Shown piece after piece: positions 44,238 to 53,230 of a DNA stretch of 64,000 bases. Both the position numbers and the translations under genes were made by a program. The notes beneath the pieces were generated by a model. The model ran no database searches, had not been told where the DNA came from, and saw nothing but the letters and a program-made list of their open reading frames with translations. The stretch is from Gammaproteobacteria bacterium (GTDB taxonomy: Bacteria; Pseudomonadota; Gammaproteobacteria; Steroidobacterales; Steroidobacteraceae): positions 124,001-188,000 of the forward strand of contig JAJPKM010000018.1 in NCBI GenBank assembly GCA_021323735.1, in the 5' to 3' direction. Each line of letters starts with the position of its first letter. The stretch's first letter is position 1.

Positions 44238-45007
44238 TCGTCATATCTTCGCGCCTTCGGCACCGATGGCTCGCCATGTCGGGGACTTGCGTGGCGCTGG
44301 CGTTGATGCCGCTCGCGGCGGGAGCGCAGGCTGCACTGCCCGCCATCGCACTCAAAACCGCGGCGGACGGCGCTCAGACCTACTCGCTCACGCTGCAGAT
44401 ATTGATATTGATGACGCTGTTGACGTTGCTGCCGGCGATTCTGCTGGCGATGACGGCATTCACGCGGATCATCATCGTGTTGTCGATTCTGCGCCAGGCC
44501 CTGGGTATGGCGACCACGCCCTCGAACCAGGTGCTCACGGGGCTGGCGCTGTTTCTCACCTTCTTCGTGATGGGCCCGGCGCTCGAGCAGTCATATGCTT
44601 CCGGCATCAAGCCCTACCTCGACGGCCAGCTCGCGGGGGAGATCGCCGTCGATCGCACGGTGGCGCCGCTGAAAAAGTTCATGCTGGCGCAGACCCGCGA
44701 AAACGACCTGCAGCTGTTCTCCAAGCTCTCCGGCAAGGCGCAATTCGCCAGTGCCGATGAAGTGCCGCTCTCCGTCTTGGTGCCCACGTTCATCACCAGC
44801 GAGTTGAAGACCGCGTTTCAGATCGGGTTCATGGTGTTCATCCCCTTCCTGGTGATCGACCTGGTGGTGGCGAGCGTACTGATGTCGATGGGTATGATGA
44901 TGCTGTCGCCGGTGTTGGTCTCCTTACCCTTCAAGATCATGTTGTTCGTGGTCGTCGACGGGTGGGCCTTGCTCATCGGCACCCTGGCGTCGAGTTTCCA
45001 TCAATGA
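44234..45007 (+). CDS. fliP: flagellar export gate protein FliP
   Basis: 257 residues. Signal peptide (CVALALMPLAAGAQA), then LQILILMTLLTLLPAILLAMTAFTRIIIVLSILRQALG, the strongest FliP signature, and FKIMLFVVVDGWALLIGTL at the end. Forms the core of the export gate with FliQ and FliR. Coupled to fliO and fliQ by 4-base overlaps. Confidence 0.96.
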   Translation: MIVISSRLRHRWLAMSGTCVALALMPLAAGAQAALPAIALKTAADGAQTYSLTLQILILMTLLTLLPAILLAMTAFTRIIIVLSILRQALGMATTPSNQVLTGLALFLTFFVMGPALEQSYASGIKPYLDGQLAGEIAVDRTVAPLKKFMLAQTRENDLQLFSKLSGKAQFASADEVPLSVLVPTFITSELKTAFQIGFMVFIPFLVIDLVVASVLMSMGMMMLSPVLVSLPFKIMLFVVVDGWALLIGTLASSFHQ

Positions 45008-45273
45008 CGCCCGAAAACGTCATGGACCTGGCCCATAGGACGCTGCTCGTCACGTCGCTGATTTCCGCGCCGCTGCTGATCATTGCGCTGATCACCGGCT
45101 TGGTGATCGGCATGCTGCAGGCGGCGACCCAGATCAATGAATCCACCTTGAGCTTCATCCCGAAGCTGCTGATGCTGGTATTGACCCTGTTCGTTGCCGG
45201 TCCGTGGATTCTGCGCGTACTGATCGATTTCACGCACGACTTGTATGCCGGTATTCCGGCGATGATCGGCTGA
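45004..45273 (+). CDS. fliQ: flagellar export gate protein FliQ
   Basis: 89 residues, two membrane helices, starting MTPENVMDLAHRTLLVTSLI and including the signature QAATQINESTLSFIPKLL. ATG 45004 overlaps the fliP stop by four bases. Confidence 0.95.
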   Translation: MTPENVMDLAHRTLLVTSLISAPLLIIALITGLVIGMLQAATQINESTLSFIPKLLMLVLTLFVAGPWILRVLIDFTHDLYAGIPAMIG

Positions 45274-45276
45274 CCC

Positions 45277-46077
45277 ATGCAACCGGTGACGCTGAATGCC
45301 GCCGACCTGTCCCTCTGGGTGAACCGGATGTGGTGGCCGGCGCTGCGCATCAGCGGTTTCGTGCTCACGGCGCCCACGACCGGTGAGGCCGTGGTGCCCG
45401 GGCGCGTCAAAACGGTCCTGATCCTGGCACTGGCTTTCTTGCTGGCACCGTTGGTCGAAGTTCCTCCAAGCCTGTCTATCTTTTCGGCACCCGGCGTCGT
45501 GACCGCCGTGCTGGAGCTGCTGCTCGGCGTGGCGATCGGCATGGTCGTGCAAATGACATTCGAAGCGCTGGTGTTCGCCGGGCAAAGCATTTCGCTGACC
45601 ATGGGCTTAGGGTTCGCGACGCTGGTGGATCCCCAGCGCGGCGCACAGGTGCCGGTGATCGGCCAGATGTTCATGATCTTCGGCACGCTGACCTATTTGT
45701 CGATCAACGGGCACTTGATGCTGCTCGGCGCCCTAGCCCAAAGCTTTCACACGCTGCCGATCGGTGCCGCGAACGTCGATCAAGGCTTGCTCACGGCGGT
45801 GGTGGTGTGGGGCGCGCATGTGTTCGACACGGGGCTGCTGATCGCGTTGCCGGCCCTCATTGCACTGGTGATCGTGAATCTGGCTCTGGGCGTGGTGACT
45901 CGCGCCGCGCCGCAGCTCAACATTTTCGGCATCGGCTTCACCATTACGCTGCTGTGCGGCTTTCTCGTGCTCCTCGTCGGACTCGGCGGCATCATGTCGG
46001 GCATCTCGAACCTGATTGACAGCGCCCTGACCGCCGCCTCGCAACTGGTCGGCGTACCGGCCCCCGGAGTACGCTGA
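45277..46077 (+). CDS. fliR: flagellar export gate protein FliR
   Basis: 266 residues, six or more membrane helices, with RISGFVLTAPTTGEAVVPGRVK, GMVVQMTFEALVFAGQSISL and GLGFATLVDPQRGAQVPVIG, all standard FliR blocks. Part of the export gate; shares one base with flhB. Confidence 0.94.
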   Translation: MQPVTLNAADLSLWVNRMWWPALRISGFVLTAPTTGEAVVPGRVKTVLILALAFLLAPLVEVPPSLSIFSAPGVVTAVLELLLGVAIGMVVQMTFEALVFAGQSISLTMGLGFATLVDPQRGAQVPVIGQMFMIFGTLTYLSINGHLMLLGALAQSFHTLPIGAANVDQGLLTAVVVWGAHVFDTGLLIALPALIALVIVNLALGVVTRAAPQLNIFGIGFTITLLCGFLVLLVGLGGIMSGISNLIDSALTAASQLVGVPAPGVR

Positions 46078-47207
46078 TGGCTGAATCCGAAACGGGCGGC
46101 GAACGAACCGAAGAACCTTCCCAACGACGCTTGCAGGAGGCGCGGGAGCGCGGCCAGGTGCCTCGCTCGCGCGAACTCACCACGTTCGCCGCCATGATCG
46201 GCGGCAGCACGGCTTTCGCGGCGGTCGGCGGAACGCTGGCGGCACATCTGTCTCAGATGATGCGCCGCTCGCTGTCCATCGATGAGAAGGCCCTGCGCAC
46301 CACCGATTCGATGAGCGCGTCGCTCGGCGATGCCGCCATCAGCGCAGCAACCGCCATGCTGCCGGTGTTCGGCACGCTCATCGGCATGGTGCTGTTGGCT
46401 TCGGTGGTATTGGGCGGCTGGAACTTCAGCACCAAGGCGCTCACACCCGATTTCTCGCGCTTGAATCCCTTGTCGGGGTTCAAGCGCCTGTTCGGACTGC
46501 ATGGCGTCTCCGAGCTGGCCAAGGCGTTGCTCAAATGTTTCGTGGTGGGCGCCGTTTGCGTGGGGATCGTCTCCTGGATACTCGGCGACGTCCTGGCTCT
46601 CGGCAGGATGGCGCCGCAGGCCGCCATATCGCGAGGCGCCGGCTTGGTAAGCTGGGCCTTCGTCTGGCTGTGCGCGTCCCTGGCCCTGGTGGCGGTCGTG
46701 GATGTGCCCCTGCAGATATTCCAGTTCAAGCGCGCGCTGCGCATGACCCGCCAGGAATTGCGCGACGAGGCCAAGGAGCTGGATGGCCGCCCCGAGACCA
46801 AGCAGCGTATCCGGCAAATGCAACAGGCGCTGGCGAAGCGGCGCATGATGCACAAGGTGCCCACCGCCGATGTGGTGATCGTCAATCCCACCCACTTTGC
46901 GGTCGCGCTGAAATACGATGCGAGAAAAATGCGCGCCCCCGTGGTGGTCGCGAAAGGCATCGACTTGGTGGCGGCGAATATTCGGCGCATTGCCGAGGAA
47001 CATCGGGTGCCGGTGTTCGAGTCGCCGAAGCTGGCGCGCGCGCTGTATCGCTCCACCGACCTGAATAAGGAAATCCCGAGCGGCCTGTACGTGGCGGTGG
47101 CGCAGATCCTGTCGTACATCTTCAGAGTCCGGACCTTGAATCCCACGATCGCGGCGCGCATGGCGCGGCCGGATCCCAAGGTCGGCGATGAGTACTTAGA
47201 CGCATGA
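46077..47207 (+). CDS. flhB: flagellar export switch protein FlhB
   Basis: 376 residues: N-terminal basic cytosolic part (GERTEEPSQRRLQEARERGQ), four membrane helices and a C-terminal domain with the autocleavage site NPTH in VIVNPTHFAVALKYD. After cleavage it changes export specificity in response to FliK. Overlaps flhA by ATGA. Confidence 0.96.
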   Translation: MAESETGGERTEEPSQRRLQEARERGQVPRSRELTTFAAMIGGSTAFAAVGGTLAAHLSQMMRRSLSIDEKALRTTDSMSASLGDAAISAATAMLPVFGTLIGMVLLASVVLGGWNFSTKALTPDFSRLNPLSGFKRLFGLHGVSELAKALLKCFVVGAVCVGIVSWILGDVLALGRMAPQAAISRGAGLVSWAFVWLCASLALVAVVDVPLQIFQFKRALRMTRQELRDEAKELDGRPETKQRIRQMQQALAKRRMMHKVPTADVVIVNPTHFAVALKYDARKMRAPVVVAKGIDLVAANIRRIAEEHRVPVFESPKLARALYRSTDLNKEIPSGLYVAVAQILSYIFRVRTLNPTIAARMARPDPKVGDEYLDA

Positions 47208-49282
47208 GCGCACAAACGACAGCGGCAAGCTTCGGGGCGTTCGCCCGCAATGGTCTAGGGGTGCCGGTGCTGGTCATGGCGGTGCTCGCCATGATGGTGC
47301 TGCCGCTGCCGGCCTTTCTGTTGGATGTGTTCTTCACCTTCAATATCTCTCTGTCGCTGATGATCTTGCTGGCCGTGATCTATGTACGGCGTGCGCTCGA
47401 ATTCGCGGCCTTTCCGACAGTGCTGCTGGGCGCCACGCTGTTGCGCCTCGGTTTGAACGTGGCCTCGACGCGCATCGTGCTAATCAACGGACATACCGGC
47501 GGCCAGGCGGCGGGCCACGTCATTGCGGCCTTCGGCCATTTCGTGGTCGGTGGCAACTATGCCGTGGGCATGGTGGTGTTCACGGTGCTCGTGATCATCA
47601 ATTTCGTCGTGATCACCAAGGGCGCCGGACGCATCTCCGAAGTCAGCGCGCGCTTTACACTGGATGCCATGCCGGGCCGGCAAATCGCCATCGACGCCGA
47701 TTTGAACGCGGGCATCATCACCCAGGCTGACGCCATCATCCGCCGCCAGGAAGTCCGCGAGGAAGGCGATTTCTACGGTGCGATGGACGGTGCCAGCAAG
47801 TTCGTGCGCGGCGATGCCATCGCCGGGATTCTGATCGTGTTCATTAACTTGTTCGGCGGCACCATCATCGGCGCGGCGCAGCACGGTATGTCGCTTGCCG
47901 ACGCAGGACGCAACTACGCGCTGCTGACGATCGGGGATGGATTGGTGGCGCAGATCCCGGCGCTGCTGCTGTCGGTGGCCGTGGCCATTCTGGTGACGCG
48001 CGTCTCGCGTCCGCACGACATGAGTCAACAGATCATGTCGCAGGTGCTGGGCCAGCCGCGGGCGCTGGGCGTTACCAGCGGCATTCTCGGGCTGCTCGGC
48101 ATCATTCCGGGAATGCCGAATGCCGTCTTCCTGTTGATGTCGGCTCTGTGCGCCGTGGGCGCCTACACGTTGAGCAGGCGCCGCGCCGCCGGCGCGGTGG
48201 TCGCGGTGGCTCCGGTGGCGGCCCAAGCGGTCCCGTCGGAGCAGAAGGAATTGTCCTGGGATGATGTCGAGGCCGTCGATCTCATCGGTCTGGAGGTCGG
48301 TTATCGATTGATCCCCCTGGTCGATCGCAACCAGGGCGGGGAACTCATGGGCCGCATCAAGGGCGTGCGCAAGAAATTGTCGGAGGATCTGGGGTTCCTG
48401 ATTCAGGCGGTACATATCCGCGACAATTTGGAACTCGGCCCCAACTCCTACCGGATCACCCTTCTAGGCGCGCCGGTGGGCGAGTCCGAAGTATTTCCCG
48501 ATCGCGAGCTCGCCATCAATCCGGGCCAGGTCGTGGGCAGCATGCCGGGGTCCGCCACCAAGGATCCGGCCTTCGGCTTGGATGCGATCTGGATCGACAA
48601 GGTGCGGCGCGAACAGGCGCAGGCTCAGGGCTACACGGTGGTGGACGCCAGCAGCGTCATCGCCACGCACCTGAGTCATCTGCTGCAGTCCCACGCGCAT
48701 GAGCTGTTGGGTCACGAGGAGGTGCAGCAGCTGCTGACCCGCCTGGGGAAGACCGCGCCAAAACTCATCGAGGATCTGGTGCCCAAGCTGCTGCCGATGA
48801 GCGTGGTGGTCAAGGTGCTGCAGTACCTCTTGTTGGAGCGGGTGCCCATCCGCAACCTGCGCACCATCTGCGAGACGCTGGCGGAACTCGCGCCGAAGAC
48901 CCAAGACCCGGTGGTGCTGGTGGCGGCGGTGCGCGTGGCGCTCGGCCGCACCATCGTGCAGAACATCGGCGGGCTGCGCGAGGAACTGCCGGTCATCACG
49001 CTGGATCCGGCGCTCGAGCAGGTGCTGCAAGATTCGATGACCGGCGCCGAGGCATCGCCCGGGTTCGAACCCGGTCTTGCCGACAGAATTCAACAGTCGC
49101 TCGGCGATAGCGCGCGCCGCCAGGACGCTGCGGGTGAGCCGGCGGTTCTGCTGGTTGCACCGAAGATTCGTCCTTGGATCGCGCGATTGATGCGCCACGC
49201 CACCCCGTCGCTGGCGGTGCTTGCCTACAACGAGATTCCGGAAAACCGCCGCATTCGCGTCATCGCCGCGGTGGGTCGCTGA
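47204..49282 (+). CDS. flhA: flagellar export protein FlhA
   Basis: 692 residues; eight-helix N-terminal FHIPEP domain with FAAFPTVLLGATLLRLGLNV and GQIAIDADLNAG-like segment (RQIAIDADLNAGIITQADA), then the cytoplasmic ring domain. It docks chaperone-substrate complexes. Complete. A 41-base gap separates it from flhF and contains a sigma-54-like sequence with one base too few in the spacer. Confidence 0.96.
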   Translation: MSAQTTAASFGAFARNGLGVPVLVMAVLAMMVLPLPAFLLDVFFTFNISLSLMILLAVIYVRRALEFAAFPTVLLGATLLRLGLNVASTRIVLINGHTGGQAAGHVIAAFGHFVVGGNYAVGMVVFTVLVIINFVVITKGAGRISEVSARFTLDAMPGRQIAIDADLNAGIITQADAIIRRQEVREEGDFYGAMDGASKFVRGDAIAGILIVFINLFGGTIIGAAQHGMSLADAGRNYALLTIGDGLVAQIPALLLSVAVAILVTRVSRPHDMSQQIMSQVLGQPRALGVTSGILGLLGIIPGMPNAVFLLMSALCAVGAYTLSRRRAAGAVVAVAPVAAQAVPSEQKELSWDDVEAVDLIGLEVGYRLIPLVDRNQGGELMGRIKGVRKKLSEDLGFLIQAVHIRDNLELGPNSYRITLLGAPVGESEVFPDRELAINPGQVVGSMPGSATKDPAFGLDAIWIDKVRREQAQAQGYTVVDASSVIATHLSHLLQSHAHELLGHEEVQQLLTRLGKTAPKLIEDLVPKLLPMSVVVKVLQYLLLERVPIRNLRTICETLAELAPKTQDPVVLVAAVRVALGRTIVQNIGGLREELPVITLDPALEQVLQDSMTGAEASPGFEPGLADRIQQSLGDSARRQDAAGEPAVLLVAPKIRPWIARLMRHATPSLAVLAYNEIPENRRIRVIAAVGR

Positions 49283-49323
49283 TATGTGCTTGGCCGAGGT
49301 TTGCTTGATTCAACGGAGTTGAC

Positions 49324-50814
49324 ATGAAGATAAAACGATACACGGCGCCCAGTATGCGCGCGGCTCTTGCCCAGGTGCGGACGGAGCAGGGGCCGGATGC
49401 CGTCATACTCTCGAGCCGCCGCGGCAACGAGGGCATCGAAGTCATCGCCGCCGTGGACTATGACGAGGCCTTGTTCGCCGATGCCAATCGACAACGGCCG
49501 GCGCCCATCATGGCCCCATCCGTAACGGCTCCGGCGCTGCCGGCGTTGAGCGTCGCACCGGTGCCCCAGGCTGCGGCCAAAGCGCCGCTGCCACCCAAGG
49601 CGTCACCGGCCGCGCGGGCGTCGATCGCCCCGGCGCCGCGACAGACGGCAGTGCGGGAACACGCCACCACCGCCGCGTCCGCAGCACCTGGATTTACCGC
49701 GGCGCCCGGACTGGCGGCGACGCCTGGATCCACGGCAGCGCGTGGACCTTTCGCGGCGTCCCGACCCATGGCGGCGTCTGAATCCGCCGCAGCGCATGGA
49801 TCCGCCGCGACGCCGCGACCGGCGGCGGCACCCGTTGCATTGCAACGCCCGGTGCAGCGAGCCGCTGTGGTCGCTGACGCAGGCTTCGGCGCCATGCGGC
49901 GCGAACTGCAAGATCTTCGGCGGTTGCTCGAGACGGGGTTGGCCGGCATGACGTGGAGCGACAAGCGCCTGCGCGAACCGTTGCAGGCGCGGGTGCTCGA
50001 AGAACTCGCGGCCATGGATATCGCTCCCGATGTGGCCATGACGCTGGCGGCGTTCACGCCGCGCCGCACCAACCTGGAAGATCCTTCGCACATTCCGCTG
50101 GCATTGCTGGTCAAGCACCTGCCGGTGGTCAACGACATGACCTGCGTCAGCGGCGGCATCACCGCCGTGGTCGGTCCCACCGGGGCCGGTAAAACCACCA
50201 CCATCGCCAAGCTGGCCGCACGCTGGAGCATGCGGCATGGTAGCCAGGATTTGGCGCTGGTGAGCACCGACGGCTATCGGATCGGCGCGCGCGAGCAGCT
50301 CAGCACCTATGCGCGCATTCTCGGCGCACCCATGCATGTCGCCAACGACGGCAAGGAACTGGCCGGCGTGCTGGAGCGGCTGAAATCCAAGAAACTGATT
50401 TTGATCGACACTGCCGGCATGGGACCGCGAGACGTTCGCCTGAACGAACAGCTGGCGGCGCTCAAATTGGGGGCCGCGCGTGCGCATGTGCTGCTGGCGC
50501 TGCCGGCGCAGGGCGAAGGCCATGCGCTCGACGAAATCGTTCGCGCCTTCGCGCGGGCCACTCCCGCAGCCTGCGTGCTTACCAAGGTGGACGAAGCGGC
50601 GAGCCTCGGCGCGGCGATTTCGGTCGCCTTGCGCCACAAATTGAAAGTCGCCTATGTCTGCGACGGACAGCGAGTCCCGGAGGATTTGCACGCGGCGCAT
50701 CTGAAGCGCGTGTGGCTGATCCGAGCGGCCTTGCGGCTCACGAAGCGCATGACGCCGATTCGAGACGAAGCCTCATTGGCGCGTGCTTTCGGAGGAGTCG
50801 CCGGACATGCGTGA
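49324..50814 (+). CDS. flhF: flagellar number/placement GTPase FlhF
   Basis: SRP-type GTPase that sets polar flagellum position. 496 residues: N-terminal B domain (KIKRYTAPSMRAALAQVR), a roughly 150-residue Ala/Pro-rich linker with imperfect repeats of the type AAxGxxAAxGxA, then the NG domain with G1 VGPTGAGKTTTIAKLAA, STDGYRIGA, DTAGMGPRD and LTKVDEAASLG. The linker is longer than in typical relatives. Overlaps flhG by 8 bases. Confidence 0.94.
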   Translation: MKIKRYTAPSMRAALAQVRTEQGPDAVILSSRRGNEGIEVIAAVDYDEALFADANRQRPAPIMAPSVTAPALPALSVAPVPQAAAKAPLPPKASPAARASIAPAPRQTAVREHATTAASAAPGFTAAPGLAATPGSTAARGPFAASRPMAASESAAAHGSAATPRPAAAPVALQRPVQRAAVVADAGFGAMRRELQDLRRLLETGLAGMTWSDKRLREPLQARVLEELAAMDIAPDVAMTLAAFTPRRTNLEDPSHIPLALLVKHLPVVNDMTCVSGGITAVVGPTGAGKTTTIAKLAARWSMRHGSQDLALVSTDGYRIGAREQLSTYARILGAPMHVANDGKELAGVLERLKSKKLILIDTAGMGPRDVRLNEQLAALKLGAARAHVLLALPAQGEGHALDEIVRAFARATPAACVLTKVDEAASLGAAISVALRHKLKVAYVCDGQRVPEDLHAAHLKRVWLIRAALRLTKRMTPIRDEASLARAFGGVAGHA

Positions 50815-51694
50815 TGTCAGACTCTCACCCGATCGAGCCGCCGCCCTGGCGGAACTGAATGCGTCGCGTCCCGTCAAGGTCATCGCCGTGACCGGCGGCA
50901 AAGGAGGCGTGGGCAAGACCACGGTTTCGGCCAACCTCGCGGTATCGATCGCCGCGCAAGGCCGCGATGTCATGCTGGTGGACGCCGATTTGGGACTGGC
51001 GAATGTCGATGTGGTGCTCGGTTTGCATACCCGCTTCCACTTGGGTCACGTCATTCAGGGCGAATGCTCGCTCGAGGATGCGATCGTTACCGGTCCGCAC
51101 GGGCTGCAAATCATACCGGCGGCATCGGGCGTCAAGCGCATGGCAACCCTGTCGCCTGCCGAGCATGCGGGGATCATCCGGGCCTTCAGCGATCTGTATC
51201 ACCAAATCGAAGTGCTGGTGGTGGATACCGCGGCCGGATTGCACGACAGTGTCATGACCTTCAGCCAGGCGGCCCACCACGTCCTCGTGGTGGTCTGCGA
51301 CGAACCCGCTTCGATCACCGACGCCTATGCGCTCATCAAGGTATTGAGCCGCGAGCACGGTGTACAGCGCTTCCAGATCTTGGCGAATCAAACCCGGCGT
51401 TCCGGCGAGGGGCCCGCGCTGTTCCAGAAAATACAGCGAGTCTGTGACCGGTTTCTCAATGTGACGCTGGAGTTCGCCGGTTCCGTACCCTTTGACGACT
51501 ATCTGCGCCGCGCAGTGCAGCGGCAGACGGCCGTGGTCGATGCCTTCCCGGCATCAATTTCCTCCATCGCGCTCAAGAATCTGGCGTCTAAAGCCGATAA
51601 GTGGTCTGTGCCTCAGGGGGCACGAGGTCACCTCGAGTTCTTTGTCGAACGGATGGTCGGGGCCAGGATTGCTCCCGCGACGGTATTGCAATGA
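50807..51694 (+). CDS. flhG: flagellar number regulator FlhG/FleN
   Basis: MinD/ParA-like ATPase that limits flagellar number, opposing FlhF and, in Pseudomonas, FleQ. 295 residues from ATG 50807 with GGAGGAG upstream. Deviant Walker A GGKGGVGKTTVSAN, VDADLGLANVDVVLG and VVDTAAGLHDSVM are clear. The C-terminal helix (HLEFFVERMVG) would be the membrane-targeting part. Overlaps fliA by ATGA. Confidence 0.93.
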   Translation: MRDVRLSPDRAAALAELNASRPVKVIAVTGGKGGVGKTTVSANLAVSIAAQGRDVMLVDADLGLANVDVVLGLHTRFHLGHVIQGECSLEDAIVTGPHGLQIIPAASGVKRMATLSPAEHAGIIRAFSDLYHQIEVLVVDTAAGLHDSVMTFSQAAHHVLVVVCDEPASITDAYALIKVLSREHGVQRFQILANQTRRSGEGPALFQKIQRVCDRFLNVTLEFAGSVPFDDYLRRAVQRQTAVVDAFPASISSIALKNLASKADKWSVPQGARGHLEFFVERMVGARIAPATVLQ

Positions 51695-52473
51695 GAGCAA
51701 GTACACAGTACACGAACACGCAAAAGCGCGGCACGAAACCGGTTACCGCCGATCATGCGGCCATCGATCAGGTGCCGCAGCAGGAATTGGTGTTGAGACA
51801 TGCCGATTTGGTGAAGCGCATTGCCTATCACTTGGTCAGCCGCATGCCGCCCAACGTGGAGGTCGATGACTTGATCCAATCCGGGATGATAGGGCTTCTG
51901 GACGCCGCCAAGCACTATTCGGCCACCAAGGGCGCCAATTTCGAAACCTATGCAGGCATCCGCATCCGCGGCGCCATGCTCGACGAGGTACGCAAATCCG
52001 ATTGGACGCCTCGCTCGGTGCATCGAAACATGCGCGAGATGGCGGATGTGATTCGCAAAATCGAGAACGCCAAGGGACAGGATGCCACGCCGATGGATAT
52101 CGCCGAGGGTCTAGGCGTCTCCATCGAGGAATATCACAAGCTGGTGCAGGACGCAGCGAGCTGCCGGCTGTTCAGCTTCGATCAAATGGGGTCGAGCGAG
52201 GATGAGTCGAGTCCCTCCAATCACGCGCGCGATGACGGGCCCGGTCCGCTGGACGACATCGAGGACGCCGGTTTTCGCGGCGCAATGAGTGCTGCCATCA
52301 ACACCCTGCCGGAGCGGGAAAAACTGGTGCTCTCCCTGTACTACGACGAAGATATGAACTTGCGGGAAATCGGCGAGGTGCTCGAGGTCTCCGAATCCCG
52401 CGTCTGCCAGATCCACGGTCAGGCCCTGGTGCGCCTGCGGGCGCGCTTGGCGGAGTGGCTGCCGCCGAATTGA
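51691..52473 (+). CDS. fliA: flagellar sigma factor FliA (sigma-28)
   Basis: 260 residues from ATG 51691. Region 2 (VDDLIQSGMIGLLDAAKHYSATKGANFETYAGIRIRGAMLDEVR-type core), region 3 and region 4 HTH (NLREIGEVLEVSESRVCQIH) are intact. It transcribes late genes such as flagellin. Starts with a 4-base overlap to flhG, so it belongs to the same transcript. Confidence 0.96.
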   Translation: MRASTQYTNTQKRGTKPVTADHAAIDQVPQQELVLRHADLVKRIAYHLVSRMPPNVEVDDLIQSGMIGLLDAAKHYSATKGANFETYAGIRIRGAMLDEVRKSDWTPRSVHRNMREMADVIRKIENAKGQDATPMDIAEGLGVSIEEYHKLVQDAASCRLFSFDQMGSSEDESSPSNHARDDGPGPLDDIEDAGFRGAMSAAINTLPEREKLVLSLYYDEDMNLREIGEVLEVSESRVCQIHGQALVRLRARLAEWLPPN

Positions 52474-52477
52474 TCCG

Positions 52478-53221
52478 ATGGATATCCTTAGCATCATCGG
52501 CATCGTGCTTGCGTTCATCGCCATCATCGGCGGCGCGATACTCAAAGGCAGCAGTGCCGGTGCGCTGGTCGGTAGCGCCGCATTCGTCATCGTCGTGGTG
52601 GGTACTCTCGCCGCCAGCCTGGTGCAGACACCCATGGCCACCTTCATGCGGGCCTGGAAGATCGTTTCCTGGGTGTTCAAGCCGCCGGCGGTCAACCCGG
52701 CGGGCATGATCGAAAAAATAGTCGAGTGGAGCAACATCGCCCGTAAACAGGGCCTGCTCGGTTTGGAATCCGCGGTCGAAGGCGAGAAGGACGAGTTCCT
52801 GAAAAAAGGCCTACAGTCCTTGGTGGACGGCGGGGAGCCCGATGCCATCCGCTCCAGCATGGAAATCGAACTGGATACCATGGAGCACTTCGATACACAG
52901 GCTGCAAAGGTTTTCGAATCCATGGGCGTTTACTCCCCCACGCTCGGCATCATCGGTGCAGTGATGGGTTTGATGGCCGTCATGCAGAACCTCAACGATC
53001 CCTCGAAGCTGGGCCATGGCATCGCCGCGGCGTTCATTGCGACCATTTACGGCATCGCCTTCGCCAATCTCTTGTTCCTGCCCATGGGCAACAAGCTGAA
53101 GGCCGTGATTCACGGACAGTCGCAGGTCCGGACCATGGTCATCGAGGGTCTCATCGCCATTGCACAGGGCGAGAACCCGCGCAACATCGAATCCAAATTG
53201 CAAGGCTACTTTCACCATTGA
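52478..53221 (+). CDS. motC: flagellar motor stator protein MotC (MotA family)
   Basis: 247 residues, four membrane helices, with the MotA pattern MDILSIIGIVLAFIAIIGGA, cytoplasmic loop with charged residues and late YSPTLGIIGAVMGLMAVMQNL and ATIYGIAFANLLFLPMGNKLK. Follows fliA by four bases; in Pseudomonas cheY-cheZ-cheA-cheB would come between. Confidence 0.93.
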   Translation: MDILSIIGIVLAFIAIIGGAILKGSSAGALVGSAAFVIVVVGTLAASLVQTPMATFMRAWKIVSWVFKPPAVNPAGMIEKIVEWSNIARKQGLLGLESAVEGEKDEFLKKGLQSLVDGGEPDAIRSSMEIELDTMEHFDTQAAKVFESMGVYSPTLGIIGAVMGLMAVMQNLNDPSKLGHGIAAAFIATIYGIAFANLLFLPMGNKLKAVIHGQSQVRTMVIEGLIAIAQGENPRNIESKLQGYFHH

Positions 53222-53230
53222 TCGCATGCC

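Noticed and set aside
49291-49306. Sigma-54-like site before flhF (TGGCCGAGGTTTGCTT)
   Set aside because: GG and GC are separated by 9 bases; sigma-54 needs 10, so I do not call it a promoter.
52448-52463. Sigma-54-like match TGGCGGAGTGGCTGCC at the end of fliA
   Set aside because: Spacing is right but several core bases (A5, C6, T12) are wrong, and it lies in coding sequence; likely chance.
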